Source: an uncultured Pelagibacteraceae bacterium
GTDB lineage: Bacteria > Pseudomonadota > Alphaproteobacteria > Pelagibacterales > Pelagibacteraceae
DNA length: 64,000 bases
Direction of reading: 5' to 3'
Assembly: GCA_902633985.1 (NCBI GenBank)
Contig: CACPHV010000001.1
Span: 62,001 to 126,000, forward strand
This document shows positions 17,079-26,075 of this stretch, in pieces. The translations under genes and the position numbers were made by a program. The notes beneath the pieces are model-generated. The model was not told the DNA's origin. It saw only the letters and a list, made by a program, of their open reading frames with translations, and ran no database searches. Each line of letters begins with the position of its first letter. Position 1 is the stretch's first letter.

Positions 17079-17981
17079 ATGCAAGTAGGTATTGACGTTG
17101 GAGCTACTAAAATTGAAAGTGTAGTACTTGAAGAAGATGGACAAGAAAAACATAGATCTAGAATATTGTGTCCAAAAGATTATACCCAAATTGTAACCGC
17201 AATAAGAGATATACATAAAAAATTAGAACAAGAATTTAAAAAAGAGCTTCCAATTGGAGTTTGCCATCCAGGAGTACACTCTCCTCAAACGGGATTGGTT
17301 AAAAATGCTCCAAATATTACATGGTTAGAAAAAAAACCTTTTCAAAATGATTTACGTAAAGCACTTGGAAAGGAAGTTTTTTGTGAGAACGATGCTAATT
17401 GTTTTGCTTTGTCTGAAGCTATAGATGGATCAGGAAAACATTATAAAATTGTTTATGGTATTATTTTAGGATCTGGTGTTGGTGGTGGATTAGTAATAGA
17501 CAAGAAAATTGTATCTGGCCCTAACGGTGTAGCAGGAGAATGGGGGCATAATCAAATACCATATTTTGCTGCTAAGAAAGAAAAATTTGACTCTAGTAAT
17601 GCACGTGAAGCAGAGATCGAAAGTTTTTTATCAGGTTTGGGACTAGCTAAAAGATTCAATAAAATCTATGGAAAAAATTTAAAAACAAATGAAATTTTTG
17701 AATTAAATAGAAAACATGATTTAGATGCGGAAAGATTTATTGATGATTTCAAAGTTAATTTAGCAATGTCACTTTCAAGTATTATAAATATTTTAGATCC
17801 AGATGCTTTTGTATTTGGAGGTGGTGTTTCAAATGAAATAGATTTTTTACATGAAGTAGATTCTTTGGTTAGAAAATTTGTAATTGGGCGTGAATACGAG
17901 GGTGTCTTTTTAAAACCAAAATTTGGTGACGCTAGTGGTGTTCGTGGTGCAGCAAGACTTGGAAGAAGCGCGACATATTAA
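17079..17981 (+). CDS. ROK-family sugar kinase lacking the zinc-cysteine motif
   Basis: The 300-residue protein has the ROK N-terminal phosphate loop (VGIDVGATKIE), the sugar-site residues CENDANCFALSEA and GIILGSGVGGGLVI, and GEWGHNQIPY. The nearest type is Mak-like fructokinase or glucokinase. Normal ROK kinases follow this His with a CxCGxxGCxE zinc motif. Here that stretch reads KEKFDSSNAREAEIESFLSG, with all three cysteines gone but the final Glu kept. The adenine-region VFGGGVSNEIDF is present. I start at the ATG one base after the SDR stop; an in-frame GTG at 17055 would add eight residues. The substrate is probably a hexose. Confidence 0.85.
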   Translation: MQVGIDVGATKIESVVLEEDGQEKHRSRILCPKDYTQIVTAIRDIHKKLEQEFKKELPIGVCHPGVHSPQTGLVKNAPNITWLEKKPFQNDLRKALGKEVFCENDANCFALSEAIDGSGKHYKIVYGIILGSGVGGGLVIDKKIVSGPNGVAGEWGHNQIPYFAAKKEKFDSSNAREAEIESFLSGLGLAKRFNKIYGKNLKTNEIFELNRKHDLDAERFIDDFKVNLAMSLSSIINILDPDAFVFGGGVSNEIDFLHEVDSLVRKFVIGREYEGVFLKPKFGDASGVRGAARLGRSATY

Positions 17982-18172
17982 AGCTTCAACTTCTAATTGA
18001 ATTTACTTTTTTAACTGTTTTTCATAATTAAAAAAAATACTGTAAAATAAAGATAAAAACCAACTTCAATTATAAGTTGTAAAGTGTTTTTTTAGTTATC
18101 AATTGGAAATTATTCTACTTATAGTTTCGTTTTTAAAAAATAGTTAACTAAATAAAAAGAGGAAGAGAAGAT
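17982..18172 (+). promoter_or_regulatory. Leader/promoter region of the glucose-type ABC transporter
   Basis: The 191-base AT-rich gap must hold the promoter for the binding-protein gene. A TATAGT box lies at 18120-18125 but has no well-spaced -35 partner. A weak inverted repeat AACTT/AAGTT occurs around 18062-18077. The ribosome site AGAGGAAGAG sits just before the ATG. I see no riboswitch consensus or ORF of convincing quality here. Confidence 0.4.
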
Positions 18173-19429
18173 ATGAAAAAAATAATAATTGCTTTAATTA
18201 CATTAGCATTCACATCTACTTCATCAATTGCAGGACCTAAAATCGAGGTATTGCACTGGTGGACGTCTGGTGGTGAAGCTGCTGCACTTAAAGTTTTAAA
18301 AGATGATTTCGCTGCGAACGGCGGTGAATGGATGGACATGCCAGTAACAGGTGGTGGTGGAGACGCTGCTAACGTTGCTTTAAAAGCAAGAATAGTTGCT
18401 GGAGATCCTCCATCAGCATCTCAAATTAAAGGTCCTACAATTCAAGAGTATGACCAAGAAGGTGTTGTGGCCCCATATAACATTGATGCAATTGCTCAAT
18501 CTGAAGGTTGGGATAAACTTTTAGATCCAATGATTGCTGCTGTACATAAATGTGAAAATAACAGTGGACCATATTGTGCTGCGCCAGTTAACATTCACAG
18601 AATTGATTGGATGTGGGCAAACAAAGCTGTATTTGATGCTAATGGTATTTCAGTTCCAACAACTTGGGATGAAGTAAATGCTGCTGCAGAAAAATTAAAA
18701 GCTGCAGGAATAATTCCATTCGCCCATGGTGGTCAAGCTTGGCAAGATGCTACAGTATTTGAAGCCGTTGCAATGGGTATAGGTGGAAATAACTACTATA
18801 AAAACTGTTATGTGGATCTTAAAGAAAGTTGTTTAAGAAGTGAGACTACAGTTAAAGTTTTTGATCAAATGAGAAAACTTCAAAGCTATACAGATGAAGG
18901 TAGTCCAGGAAGAGACTGGAACGTTGCTACAGGTATGGTAATTGAGGGAAAAGCTGGTTTCCAAATTATGGGTGACTGGGCAAAAGGTGAATTTACAGCT
19001 GCTGGAAAAGTTCCAGGTGTAGATTACTATTGTGCTCCTACTCCTTCAAATAATGGATACTTATACAATGTAGATAGTTTCATATTCTACAAAACTAGTG
19101 ATCCAGAAAAACAAGAAGGTCAAAAACTGTTAGCGAAACTAATGATGGGTAAAAACTTCCAAAAAGTATTTAACCTATACAAAGGTTCAATCCCAGCTAG
19201 ACTAGACGTTCCAATGGATGAGTTTGATAAATGTGCAAAAACTTCTAACTCTGATATTAAAACAGCAGGTGCTAGTGGTGGATTAGTTCCAAGTTTTGCT
19301 CACGGTATGGCTCAAGGTAATACTATGAAAGCTGCCCTACAAGATATCATCACAGAGCACTTTAACTCTGACATGTCATCTGTAGATGCTGCTAACGCTT
19401 TAGCTGACTCAGTTTTAGCTAATATGTAG
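18173..19429 (+). CDS. Glucose/mannose-type ABC transporter binding protein (GtsA-like)
   Basis: This 418-residue solute-binding protein has a signal peptide (cleavage near SSIAG, residue 20). It closely follows the GtsA pattern of pseudomonads: EVLHWWTSGGEAAALKVL, GGGGDAANVALKARIVAGDPPS, QIKGPTIQEYDQEG, FAHGGQAWQDATVFEAVAMG, GRDWNVATGMVIEGKAGFQIMGDWAKGE split over neighbouring blocks. That family binds glucose and sometimes mannose or xylose. Two cysteine pairs may form disulfides. A terminator follows the stop, separating it from the two permeases and the ATPase. Confidence 0.9.
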   Translation: MKKIIIALITLAFTSTSSIAGPKIEVLHWWTSGGEAAALKVLKDDFAANGGEWMDMPVTGGGGDAANVALKARIVAGDPPSASQIKGPTIQEYDQEGVVAPYNIDAIAQSEGWDKLLDPMIAAVHKCENNSGPYCAAPVNIHRIDWMWANKAVFDANGISVPTTWDEVNAAAEKLKAAGIIPFAHGGQAWQDATVFEAVAMGIGGNNYYKNCYVDLKESCLRSETTVKVFDQMRKLQSYTDEGSPGRDWNVATGMVIEGKAGFQIMGDWAKGEFTAAGKVPGVDYYCAPTPSNNGYLYNVDSFIFYKTSDPEKQEGQKLLAKLMMGKNFQKVFNLYKGSIPARLDVPMDEFDKCAKTSNSDIKTAGASGGLVPSFAHGMAQGNTMKAALQDIITEHFNSDMSSVDAANALADSVLANM

Positions 19430-19441
19430 TACATAAAAATT

Positions 19442-19477
19442 AAAAGGCCACTTTTTATTAAGTGGCCTTTTTTTTTA
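19442..19477 (+). terminator. Intrinsic terminator after the GtsA-like gene
   Basis: A 10-bp perfect stem AAAGGCCACT/AGTGGCCTTT with an eight-base loop (19443-19470) runs into a T-tract. It lies 13 bases after the binding-protein stop and ends 26 bases before the permease ATG. Read-through would set permease and ATPase below binding-protein levels. Confidence 0.94.
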
Positions 19478-19502
19478 AATCTTAAAATAAAAAATATTTA
19501 TA

Positions 19503-20378
19503 ATGTTCAAGTGGTTAGAAAAAAATTTACCTAAAATTGTAATGGCTCCAGCTGTTGGTTTGATTGGCTGGTTCGTTTATGGGTTTGTTCTTTGGACTTT
19601 ATATATATCTTTTACAAATTCTAAAATTCTACCAAAGTACGAACTTTGGGGATTTGGACAGTATGAAAAACTTTGGGCATCAAGAAAATGGCTTATTGCA
19701 GTAGATAATTTGCTTATTTTTACAGCACTATTTTTAATCTTCTGTGTTGTTATAGGAATAATTCTTGCAATTTTTTTAGATCAAAAAATCAGAGCAGAGG
19801 GTTTGCTAAGAACGATTTATTTATATCCAATGGCGCTATCTTTTATCGTGACAGGAACAGCTTGGAAATGGATATTAAATCCTACTTTAGGTATCCAAAA
19901 AATGTTTAGAGACTGGGGTTTTGAGAACTTTACCTTTGATTGGTTAGTAGATAGGGAGATGGCCATTTATACAATAGTTATTGCAGGTGTTTGGCAATCG
20001 GCAGGGTTTGTAATGGCACTATTTTTAGCTGGATTAAGGTCAGTAGAAGATGAAATTGTTAAGGCAGCAAAAATAGATGGCGCAAGTTTATTTACAGTTT
20101 ACTGGAAGATTTTACTTCCAATGATGAGACCTGTATTTTTTACAAGTTTTGTAATTTTAGTTCATATATCTATTAAAAGTTACGATTTGATCGTAGCACT
20201 GACACAAGGTGGACCAGGTATATCAACAACTATGCCTGCTTTATATATGACACAAACTGCATTTCATAAAAGCCAAGTTGGTTTATCTGCAGCGAGTGCG
20301 ATGATGATGTTTATGGCTGTAGCAGCTGTGATTATCCCATATTTATATTCAGAATTAAGGAGAGAAAATGCAAGATAG
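19503..20378 (+). CDS. Sugar ABC transporter permease 1 (GtsB/MalF type)
   Basis: The 291-residue inner-membrane protein has six hydrophobic segments and the binding-protein-dependent permease loop EIVKAAKIDGASLFTVYWKILLPMM, i.e. the EAA motif that docks on the ATPase, near residue 185-208. It lies downstream of the GtsA-like binding protein and its terminator, and overlaps the second permease by 11 bases. Family membership (CUT1 sugar transporters) is clear; sugar specificity is inferred from the binding protein. Confidence 0.9.
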   Translation: MFKWLEKNLPKIVMAPAVGLIGWFVYGFVLWTLYISFTNSKILPKYELWGFGQYEKLWASRKWLIAVDNLLIFTALFLIFCVVIGIILAIFLDQKIRAEGLLRTIYLYPMALSFIVTGTAWKWILNPTLGIQKMFRDWGFENFTFDWLVDREMAIYTIVIAGVWQSAGFVMALFLAGLRSVEDEIVKAAKIDGASLFTVYWKILLPMMRPVFFTSFVILVHISIKSYDLIVALTQGGPGISTTMPALYMTQTAFHKSQVGLSAASAMMMFMAVAAVIIPYLYSELRRENAR

Positions 20379-21273
20379 TTTGAAATCTTCTTCTTATCAG
20401 CAATTAGAACAAAAATCTAAATATACAAATATGTTTTTGAGATGGTTTTTATATTTTATTTTAATTCTTTTTGCTTCTTATTTTATTTTTCCACTTTACG
20501 TGATGGTTGTTACTTCGTTAAAGACAATGGAAGAGATCCGTCAAGGAACACTTTTAAGTTGGCCAAACGGATTAAATTTGGAATCTTGGGCTGTAGCGTG
20601 GGGTGGTAGAGGATATGGAGCTGGTGATACTTTTTTAAGACCATATTTTTGGAATTCAATCAAGATGGTTGTACCAGCAGTATTTTTTTCAACATTTATT
20701 GGAGCGATGACAGGTTATGTTTTAACTAAATGGAGATTTAAAGGAGATCAGTGGGTTTTCCTTTTTTTATTGTTTGGATGTTTCATACCATTTCAAGCAA
20801 TATTGCTACCAATGGCCAGAACCCTTGGAGTATTAGGAATTTCAAATTCAGTAATTGGGTTAGTTTTAGTTCATACAGTTTATGGAATACCTTTTACAAC
20901 ATTATTTTTTAGAAATTATTATATTTCTGTTCCAACAGAATTAGTTAAAGCTGCCAGAATAGATGGAGCCGGGTTTTTTAAAATATTTTTCAAAATTTTA
21001 CTTCCAATATCAGCACCAATTATTGTCGTAACAGTAATTTGGCAGTTCACACAAATATGGAATGATTTTTTATTTGGATCAACTTTCTCATTTGGAGAAG
21101 CAGCACCTATACAAGTAGCATTAAACAATATGGTTTTATCAAGCACAAGTGTGAAAGAATATAATGTAGATATGGCTTCAGCTATTATAGCAGGTATTCC
21201 AACACTTATAGTTTATGTATTAGCGGGTAAATATTTTATTAGAGGATTAACTTCAGGAGCAGTGAAAGGATAA
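20368..21273 (+). CDS. Sugar ABC transporter permease 2 (GtsC/MalG type)
   Basis: This 301-residue partner permease has an N-terminal cytoplasmic stretch, six membrane helices, and the EAA loop ELVKAARIDGAGFFKIFFKILLPISAP near residue 190-215. The FPLYVMVVTSLKTMEEI and TQIWNDFLFGSTFS segments are typical of MalG-class subunits. Its ATG lies inside the 3' end of the first permease, consistent with coupled translation for a 1:1 heterodimer. The ATPase follows after two bases. Confidence 0.9.
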   Translation: MQDSLKSSSYQQLEQKSKYTNMFLRWFLYFILILFASYFIFPLYVMVVTSLKTMEEIRQGTLLSWPNGLNLESWAVAWGGRGYGAGDTFLRPYFWNSIKMVVPAVFFSTFIGAMTGYVLTKWRFKGDQWVFLFLLFGCFIPFQAILLPMARTLGVLGISNSVIGLVLVHTVYGIPFTTLFFRNYYISVPTELVKAARIDGAGFFKIFFKILLPISAPIIVVTVIWQFTQIWNDFLFGSTFSFGEAAPIQVALNNMVLSSTSVKEYNVDMASAIIAGIPTLIVYVLAGKYFIRGLTSGAVKG

Positions 21274-21275
21274 AA

Positions 21276-22370
21276 ATGAAAACGTTAAAAATTGAAGAAC
21301 TATCAAAAAACTTTGGATCGACTGAGGTTTTAAAAAAAATTAATTTAGAAATAGATGAAGGAAATTTCCTAGTTCTTTTAGGACCATCTGGATGTGGAAA
21401 ATCAACTTTATTAAATATTATTGCAGGATTAGAAACAATTAATGAGGGTGATGTTTTTATTGATGATTATAATGTCAGCAAAGTAGAGCCGAAGGACCGT
21501 AATATTGCTATGGTTTTTCAATCTTACGCTTTATATCCATCTATGAATGTTAAGGAGAATATGATTTTTGGTCTTAAACAGGCAAAAACATCAAAGGAAA
21601 AAATACAAGAACAGCTAGAAAAAGTCTCAAAATTTCTACAGGTAGATCAATTGTTGGAAAGAAAACCTTCTCAATTATCTGGGGGACAACGACAACGTGT
21701 TGCTATTGGTAGAGCTCTCGTAAGAGAGCCAAGAATTTTTTTGTTTGACGAACCTTTATCTAACTTAGATGCAAAGCTACGTGTTGAAATGAGGAGAGAA
21801 ATTAAAAAACTTCATCAACAGCTAAAAACAACGGTTGTTTATGTGACCCATGATCAAACAGAGGCAATGAGTTTGGGTACTAATATTGCAATTATGAATC
21901 ATGGAGTAATTCAACAAAATGATACACCTGAAAAGATTTATAATAAGCCAAGCAATACTTTTGTTGCAGACTTTATTGGGTCACCATCAATGAATCTTGT
22001 TAAGGGAATCTTAAAAGAAAATTCAGGAGAATTATTATTCACAGTAAGTGGATCAAATTTAGAAATTCCAATAAAAGATTATGATTTTAAAAATAAATCA
22101 AATTTAAATAATAAAGAAGTTTTCTTTGGTATTAGACCAGAACACATTTTCTTCAAAAAATTTAATGAAAGTGATTTTGAAATTAATTTAAGAGCAGATC
22201 TTAGTGAGTACATAGGTCATGAGCAAATAATGACATTTGATTATGCAAATCAAGAAGTTTTAGCTAAATTTCCATCTACAATTAAAATAGATTTGGGGAA
22301 AGAAACAAAATTATACTTTGATTTAACACAATCATCTTTATTTGACGCTCAAACAGAGGAAAGAATATAA
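21276..22370 (+). CDS. Sugar ABC transporter ATPase (UgpC/MalK/GtsD type)
   Basis: The 364-residue ATPase has Walker A GPSGCGKST (residues 36-44), Q-loop VFQSYALYPSMNV, signature LSGGQRQRVAIGRAL, Walker B IFLFDEPLSNLDAKLR and switch His in YVTHDQTEAMSL. A C-terminal TOBE/OB-fold of about 120 residues, starting near FIGSPSMNLV with FGIRPEHIFF, is typical of CUT1 ATPases, which can serve several sugar transporters. It is preceded by GGA near the start and is part of the gts-like operon. Confidence 0.93.
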   Translation: MKTLKIEELSKNFGSTEVLKKINLEIDEGNFLVLLGPSGCGKSTLLNIIAGLETINEGDVFIDDYNVSKVEPKDRNIAMVFQSYALYPSMNVKENMIFGLKQAKTSKEKIQEQLEKVSKFLQVDQLLERKPSQLSGGQRQRVAIGRALVREPRIFLFDEPLSNLDAKLRVEMRREIKKLHQQLKTTVVYVTHDQTEAMSLGTNIAIMNHGVIQQNDTPEKIYNKPSNTFVADFIGSPSMNLVKGILKENSGELLFTVSGSNLEIPIKDYDFKNKSNLNNKEVFFGIRPEHIFFKKFNESDFEINLRADLSEYIGHEQIMTFDYANQEVLAKFPSTIKIDLGKETKLYFDLTQSSLFDAQTEERI

Positions 22371-22371
22371 T

Positions 22372-23133
22372 ATGAAAGTAAAATATTCAGATTTAAAAAA
22401 TAAAAGAATATTTGTAACTGGTGGAGCTTCAGGGATTGGGGCATCAATCGTTGAGCATTTTTGTGAGCAAGGAAGTGAAGTTCATTTTGTTGATATTAAT
22501 TTAAAAGAAACAAAGAAATTATTAAACAAAATAAAAAAAAATAAATTTAGATTACCAACTTTTATTGAGTGTAATTTATTAGATATCAATAAATTAGAAA
22601 AAACAATCAAAAATATTATTGCAAAAAAAGGTCCCATACATGTTTTAATTAATAACGCTGCCAATGATGATAGACACACAACAGATCAGGTGGATGAAAA
22701 ATATTGGGAAAATAGAATGGCAATAAACTTAAAACATTATTTTTTTGCAGCTAAAGCTGTGGTTAAATCTATGAAAAGAAAGAAAGCTGGCTCGATTGTA
22801 AATTTGAGTTCAGTCTCATGGATGTTGGGAGAAGGAGATAAAGTGGTTTATGAAACTGCTAAATCTGCTGTTGTAGGTTTAACAAGATCATTTGCACAAG
22901 AGTATGGGAAATATAATATCAGAACAAATTCAGTTGTACCTGGTTCAATTGCAACTGAAAGACAAATTAAACATTGGTTAACACCAAAATATAAAAAGCT
23001 TATCTTGGACAGCCAAGCTTTAAAAAGACAGTTAAAACCAAACGATGTAGCTCAGTTAGTGATGTTTTTAGCATCAGATCAATCATCAGGATGTACAAAA
23101 CAAAGCTTTATCGTTGACGGTGGTATAACTTGA
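22372..23133 (+). CDS. SDR-family sugar/alcohol dehydrogenase
   Basis: This 253-residue SDR has FVTGGASGIGASIVEHF at the cofactor site, an aspartate following the second strand (HFVDINL, NAD-type), INNAAND, the catalytic Ser in VNLSSVSWM, and YETAK with the Tyr/Lys pair. I choose the ATG at 22372, one base after the ATPase stop, over a TTG at 22342 that would overlap the ATPase by ten codons. Operon position with a hexose transporter and an aldose epimerase suggests an aldose or sugar-lactone-forming dehydrogenase, by inference. Confidence 0.87.
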   Translation: MKVKYSDLKNKRIFVTGGASGIGASIVEHFCEQGSEVHFVDINLKETKKLLNKIKKNKFRLPTFIECNLLDINKLEKTIKNIIAKKGPIHVLINNAANDDRHTTDQVDEKYWENRMAINLKHYFFAAKAVVKSMKRKKAGSIVNLSSVSWMLGEGDKVVYETAKSAVVGLTRSFAQEYGKYNIRTNSVVPGSIATERQIKHWLTPKYKKLILDSQALKRQLKPNDVAQLVMFLASDQSSGCTKQSFIVDGGIT

Positions 23134-23138
23134 TCTAG

Positions 23139-24107
23139 GTGAAAGTTGAAAGCTTTAAAATTCAAAATAAACATCTAAGAGTTCAAACTCTTAATTACGG
23201 TGCCACTATTTTTGAAGTTTATCACAAAAAAAAGAAAATAAATTTAATTTTAAATTTAGGATCAAAACAAAACTATCGTTATAAACATCCAAGTGTTGGA
23301 TCAACTTGTGGAAGATATGCGGGTAGAATTTCCAATTCAAAATTAAAGGTAGGTAATAAAAAATTTATTTTGAATTCAAATGAGGGAAAAAATACACTAC
23401 ATGGTGGTAAAGTTGGTTTCTCAATCCTACCATGGAAAAAATTAAATCAAACAAAAGATAAAATAGTATATCAAATCCATTCAGCAGATAAAGATCAAGG
23501 CTTTCCAGGCAATTTAATTGTCAATTGTACTTATAAATTAAGAAACAAATTTTTGATTATAAAATATGAATACAGATCTAATAAAAGCACTCATGTTAAT
23601 TTAACTAATCATAGTTATTGGAATTTAGAAAAAAATAAAAAAAATATGATTTATAATCATGAGTTAAAATTAAACTCATCTAAATATCTTCAAATAAATA
23701 AAAATCTAATCCCAACTGGTAGATTCAAAAATGTAAAAAAATCTATTTACGATTTTTTAAATTTTGAAAACATTGGCAAAAAATTAAATTATTTTAAAAC
23801 TAAAAACCTCAAAAATAAATTTAAAGGTTTTGACACAACTTTTGTTGTAAAAAAAAACATTAGAAATTATGTTGGAACTTTAAAAAATAATAATACTAAT
23901 ATTCAAGTTGATTTTTTTTCAAATTTACCTGGTGTTCAACTTTATTCAGCACAAAATTTAAATTACAAAAAAAAATTATTTCCTTACCAGGGTGTTTGTT
24001 TAGAAACTCAACACTTTCCTGATGCACCTAATAAAAAAAATTTTCCAAGTACTTTAATTAAACCTAATAAAAGGTATATATGCTTTACAAAAATTAAAAT
24101 TAGTTAA
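23139..24107 (+). CDS. Aldose 1-epimerase (GalM family)
   Basis: The 322-residue protein matches galactose mutarotases. The pattern TLNYGATIFEVYH, GSTCGRYAGRISNSK, NTLHGGKVGF (first catalytic His), LTNHSYWNL (second catalytic His) and the late catalytic Glu in GVCLETQHFPDAPNK are all present in order. It would interconvert alpha and beta anomers of the imported hexose so the adjacent dehydrogenase can use it. It starts with GTG five bases after the SDR stop. Codon use is strongly A/T-biased with many Lys and Asn. Confidence 0.92.
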   Translation: MKVESFKIQNKHLRVQTLNYGATIFEVYHKKKKINLILNLGSKQNYRYKHPSVGSTCGRYAGRISNSKLKVGNKKFILNSNEGKNTLHGGKVGFSILPWKKLNQTKDKIVYQIHSADKDQGFPGNLIVNCTYKLRNKFLIIKYEYRSNKSTHVNLTNHSYWNLEKNKKNMIYNHELKLNSSKYLQINKNLIPTGRFKNVKKSIYDFLNFENIGKKLNYFKTKNLKNKFKGFDTTFVVKKNIRNYVGTLKNNNTNIQVDFFSNLPGVQLYSAQNLNYKKKLFPYQGVCLETQHFPDAPNKKNFPSTLIKPNKRYICFTKIKIS

Positions 24108-24110
24108 TTT

Positions 24111-25148
24111 ATGTATAAAAAAATTAATATCTCTATAGTTGGAACAGGTTTAATGGGCCTACAACACATTAAAGCTATTCAAAAATCAAAAAAAGCAAAT
24201 CTTCATTCAATAGTAGATATTAGTAATAATGCTAAAAATTTATCCAAAAAATATAAAATTCCATTGTATTCAAGTGTATCAGAGCTTTTATATTCAAAAA
24301 AACTTGACGCTGTAATTGTTGCTACTCCTAATCAATTGCATGAAAAACATACTGTAAGTTTTTTAAAAAATAAAATACCAGTTCTGTTAGAAAAACCTAT
24401 TTCAGATAATATTCAATCTGCAAAAAAAATTATAAATAGTGCAAACAAGAACAAAACACCATTATTGATTGGATATCATCGTCGACACAATTCGATAGTC
24501 TCTAAGGTAAAAGATCTTATTAAGAAAGGTAGATTGGGTAATATTGTTTCCGCAAACGTTTTATGCTGGCTATATAAACATAAAGCTTATTACAAAGAAA
24601 AATGGAGAGTTAGGAAAGGTGGAGGGCCTTTAGGTATCAATTTAGTGCACGATATTGATACGATTTGTTATCTGTTAGGTTCAATAAAATTTGTTCAAGC
24701 ATTTACAACTAATAAAACAAGAAAATTTCAAGTAGAGGATACAGCTACAATAAGCTTGTTCTTTAATTCAGGAGCGCTTTGTACACTTAATTTATCAGAT
24801 ACAATTGTGGCACCGTGGAGTTACGAATTAACCGCTGGGGAAAATCCTGCATACCCAATTACCAACCAATCTGCATATATGATTGGAGGCACAAAAGGTT
24901 CTTTACAGTTTCCTAATCTTAAATATTGGTTCTATAAAAAAGAAAGAAGCTGGTGGAATAAGATATTTGTTAATGAAGATAAAAACAAAAAAGATGACAA
25001 CACATTAGTAAACCAAATTGACCATTTTGCTGATGTAGTGACTAAAAAAATTAAACCAAAAGTGAATGGTAATGATGGTTTAATTTCTCTCAAAATTTTT
25101 GCTGCAATAACTAAAAGTGCAAAAACTGGTAAAAAAGTAAGAATTTAA
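24111..25148 (+). CDS. Gfo/Idh/MocA-family oxidoreductase
   Basis: This 345-residue NAD(P)-dependent oxidoreductase opens with ISIVGTGLMGLQHIKAI (GxGxxG), has VATPNQLHEKHTV and the LLEKPISDN (EKP) motif, and the substrate block GGGPLGINLVHDIDTICYLLG where the His/Asp pair lies. It ends the glucose-type operon, three bases after the epimerase. Many relatives oxidise sugars or sugar derivatives. It is distinct from the 5805 paralogue, which has a different C-terminal domain. The precise substrate is not readable. Confidence 0.85.
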   Translation: MYKKINISIVGTGLMGLQHIKAIQKSKKANLHSIVDISNNAKNLSKKYKIPLYSSVSELLYSKKLDAVIVATPNQLHEKHTVSFLKNKIPVLLEKPISDNIQSAKKIINSANKNKTPLLIGYHRRHNSIVSKVKDLIKKGRLGNIVSANVLCWLYKHKAYYKEKWRVRKGGGPLGINLVHDIDTICYLLGSIKFVQAFTTNKTRKFQVEDTATISLFFNSGALCTLNLSDTIVAPWSYELTAGENPAYPITNQSAYMIGGTKGSLQFPNLKYWFYKKERSWWNKIFVNEDKNKKDDNTLVNQIDHFADVVTKKIKPKVNGNDGLISLKIFAAITKSAKTGKKVRI

Positions 25149-25209
25149 AATTTTTATTAAAATTTAAATCATTCATTGTTTTGACATATTTTATTTGTTA
25201 ACTTTTTAT

Positions 25210-25719
25210 ATGAAAAAAATTATCTTACTTGCTTTATTTAGTTTGTTATTTTTTACAAATTCAAATGCTGCATGTGATGATCCTTTAACAGAAGGTGTAG
25301 ATTATTCTAATTGTAGATTTTCAGACTCACAAGATTTACAAGGAAGTTATCTTCCAAATTCAAATCTTTCTTTTGCAAGTTTTATTCAAGTAAATTTTGA
25401 TAAAAGTATAATGATGACTTCAAATTTATCGTTTGGAACTTTTCCAGAGTCTACCTTTGTTAGAGCTAATCTTTATGAGTCTGTTTCAATTGGTGCAAAT
25501 TTTGAAAAAACTAACTTTACTGGAGCAAACCTAACTAGAGTTGATTTTATGGGAGCAACTTTAATAGAAGCAAATTTTCAAAACTCTAATTTAATGGAAG
25601 CCAACTTTACCTCTTCTAACATCACCAATGCTAATTTTGATGGTGCTAATTTAACTGGAGCAACATGGACCAATGGTCAAATTTGTGGTCCAGAATCTAT
25701 CGGTACCTGCAAACAATAA
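25210..25719 (+). CDS. Secreted pentapeptide-repeat protein
   Basis: The 169-residue protein has a signal peptide (KKIILLALFSLLFFTNSNA, cleavage before ACDD) and then tandem A(D/N)LXX pentapeptides from about residue 40 to 155 (for example ANLYES, ANFEKT, ANLTRV, ATLIEA, ANFQNS, ANLMEA, ANFTSS). These form a right-handed quadrilateral beta-helix. Four cysteines, two at each end (CDD/CRF and CGP/CKQ), may cap the helix. I start at the ATG at 25210; a TTG 15 bases upstream would place five extra residues before the signal peptide. Function is unknown; a periplasmic structural or binding role is possible. Confidence 0.85.
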   Translation: MKKIILLALFSLLFFTNSNAACDDPLTEGVDYSNCRFSDSQDLQGSYLPNSNLSFASFIQVNFDKSIMMTSNLSFGTFPESTFVRANLYESVSIGANFEKTNFTGANLTRVDFMGATLIEANFQNSNLMEANFTSSNITNANFDGANLTGATWTNGQICGPESIGTCKQ

Positions 25720-25722
25720 TAA

Positions 25723-26016
25723 ATGAATACTTCAGTTAATACTGATGATGTTATCTTTAATTTTTTTAAACAAATTTGTGATGAAAAAGATGATCAAAAA
25801 TGTGTTGAGCTTGGAAACGAATGGATAAAGGCAATGGAAACTAATATATCCGAAATGGAGAAAAATCTAAACGGGGCTGATTATATTAAACATAAAGATG
25901 ACATTCAAAGTAACAGAAACCATCTTAATAGCTTAAAAAACAAAAACTCATCTGAATGGAGAGAGTACGCAACTCAATGCATGATTGAAATAATGAGTCA
26001 TAAGGGTCGAAAATAA
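25723..26016 (+). CDS. Small hypothetical protein, acidic and helical
   Basis: This 97-residue protein, three bases downstream of the pentapeptide gene, is not one I recognise. It is predicted helical, strongly charged, and has three cysteines (CDEK, CVEL, CMIE) but no signal peptide or membrane segment. The close spacing suggests co-transcription with the pentapeptide gene. Coding potential is supported by length, the tight operon spacing and the balanced amino-acid composition, but not by homology. Confidence 0.6.
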   Translation: MNTSVNTDDVIFNFFKQICDEKDDQKCVELGNEWIKAMETNISEMEKNLNGADYIKHKDDIQSNRNHLNSLKNKNSSEWREYATQCMIEIMSHKGRK

Positions 26017-26056
26017 TTTAAGAAAGAAATTTTAAATCACTAGCTATATCGATTAA

Positions 26057-26062
26057 TATAAT
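26057..26062 (+). promoter_or_regulatory. -10 box of the TPP-riboswitch transcript
   Basis: A perfect TATAAT places transcription start near 26069, just before the riboswitch aptamer. The -35 position is AT-rich without a clear TTGACA match. Confidence 0.5.
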
Positions 26063-26075
26063 ATAAACACTATAA

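Noticed and set aside
18062-18077. Weak AACTT/AAGTT hairpin in the gts-like leader as an operator or riboswitch
   Set aside because: The stem is only five A/T-rich pairs and matches no riboswitch consensus; such repeats occur by chance at this base composition.
25181-25210. TTGACA with a TTTATA-like box before the pentapeptide-repeat gene
   Set aside because: The -10 match would overlap the ATG, so transcription would start inside the coding region. It is more likely chance in AT-rich DNA.
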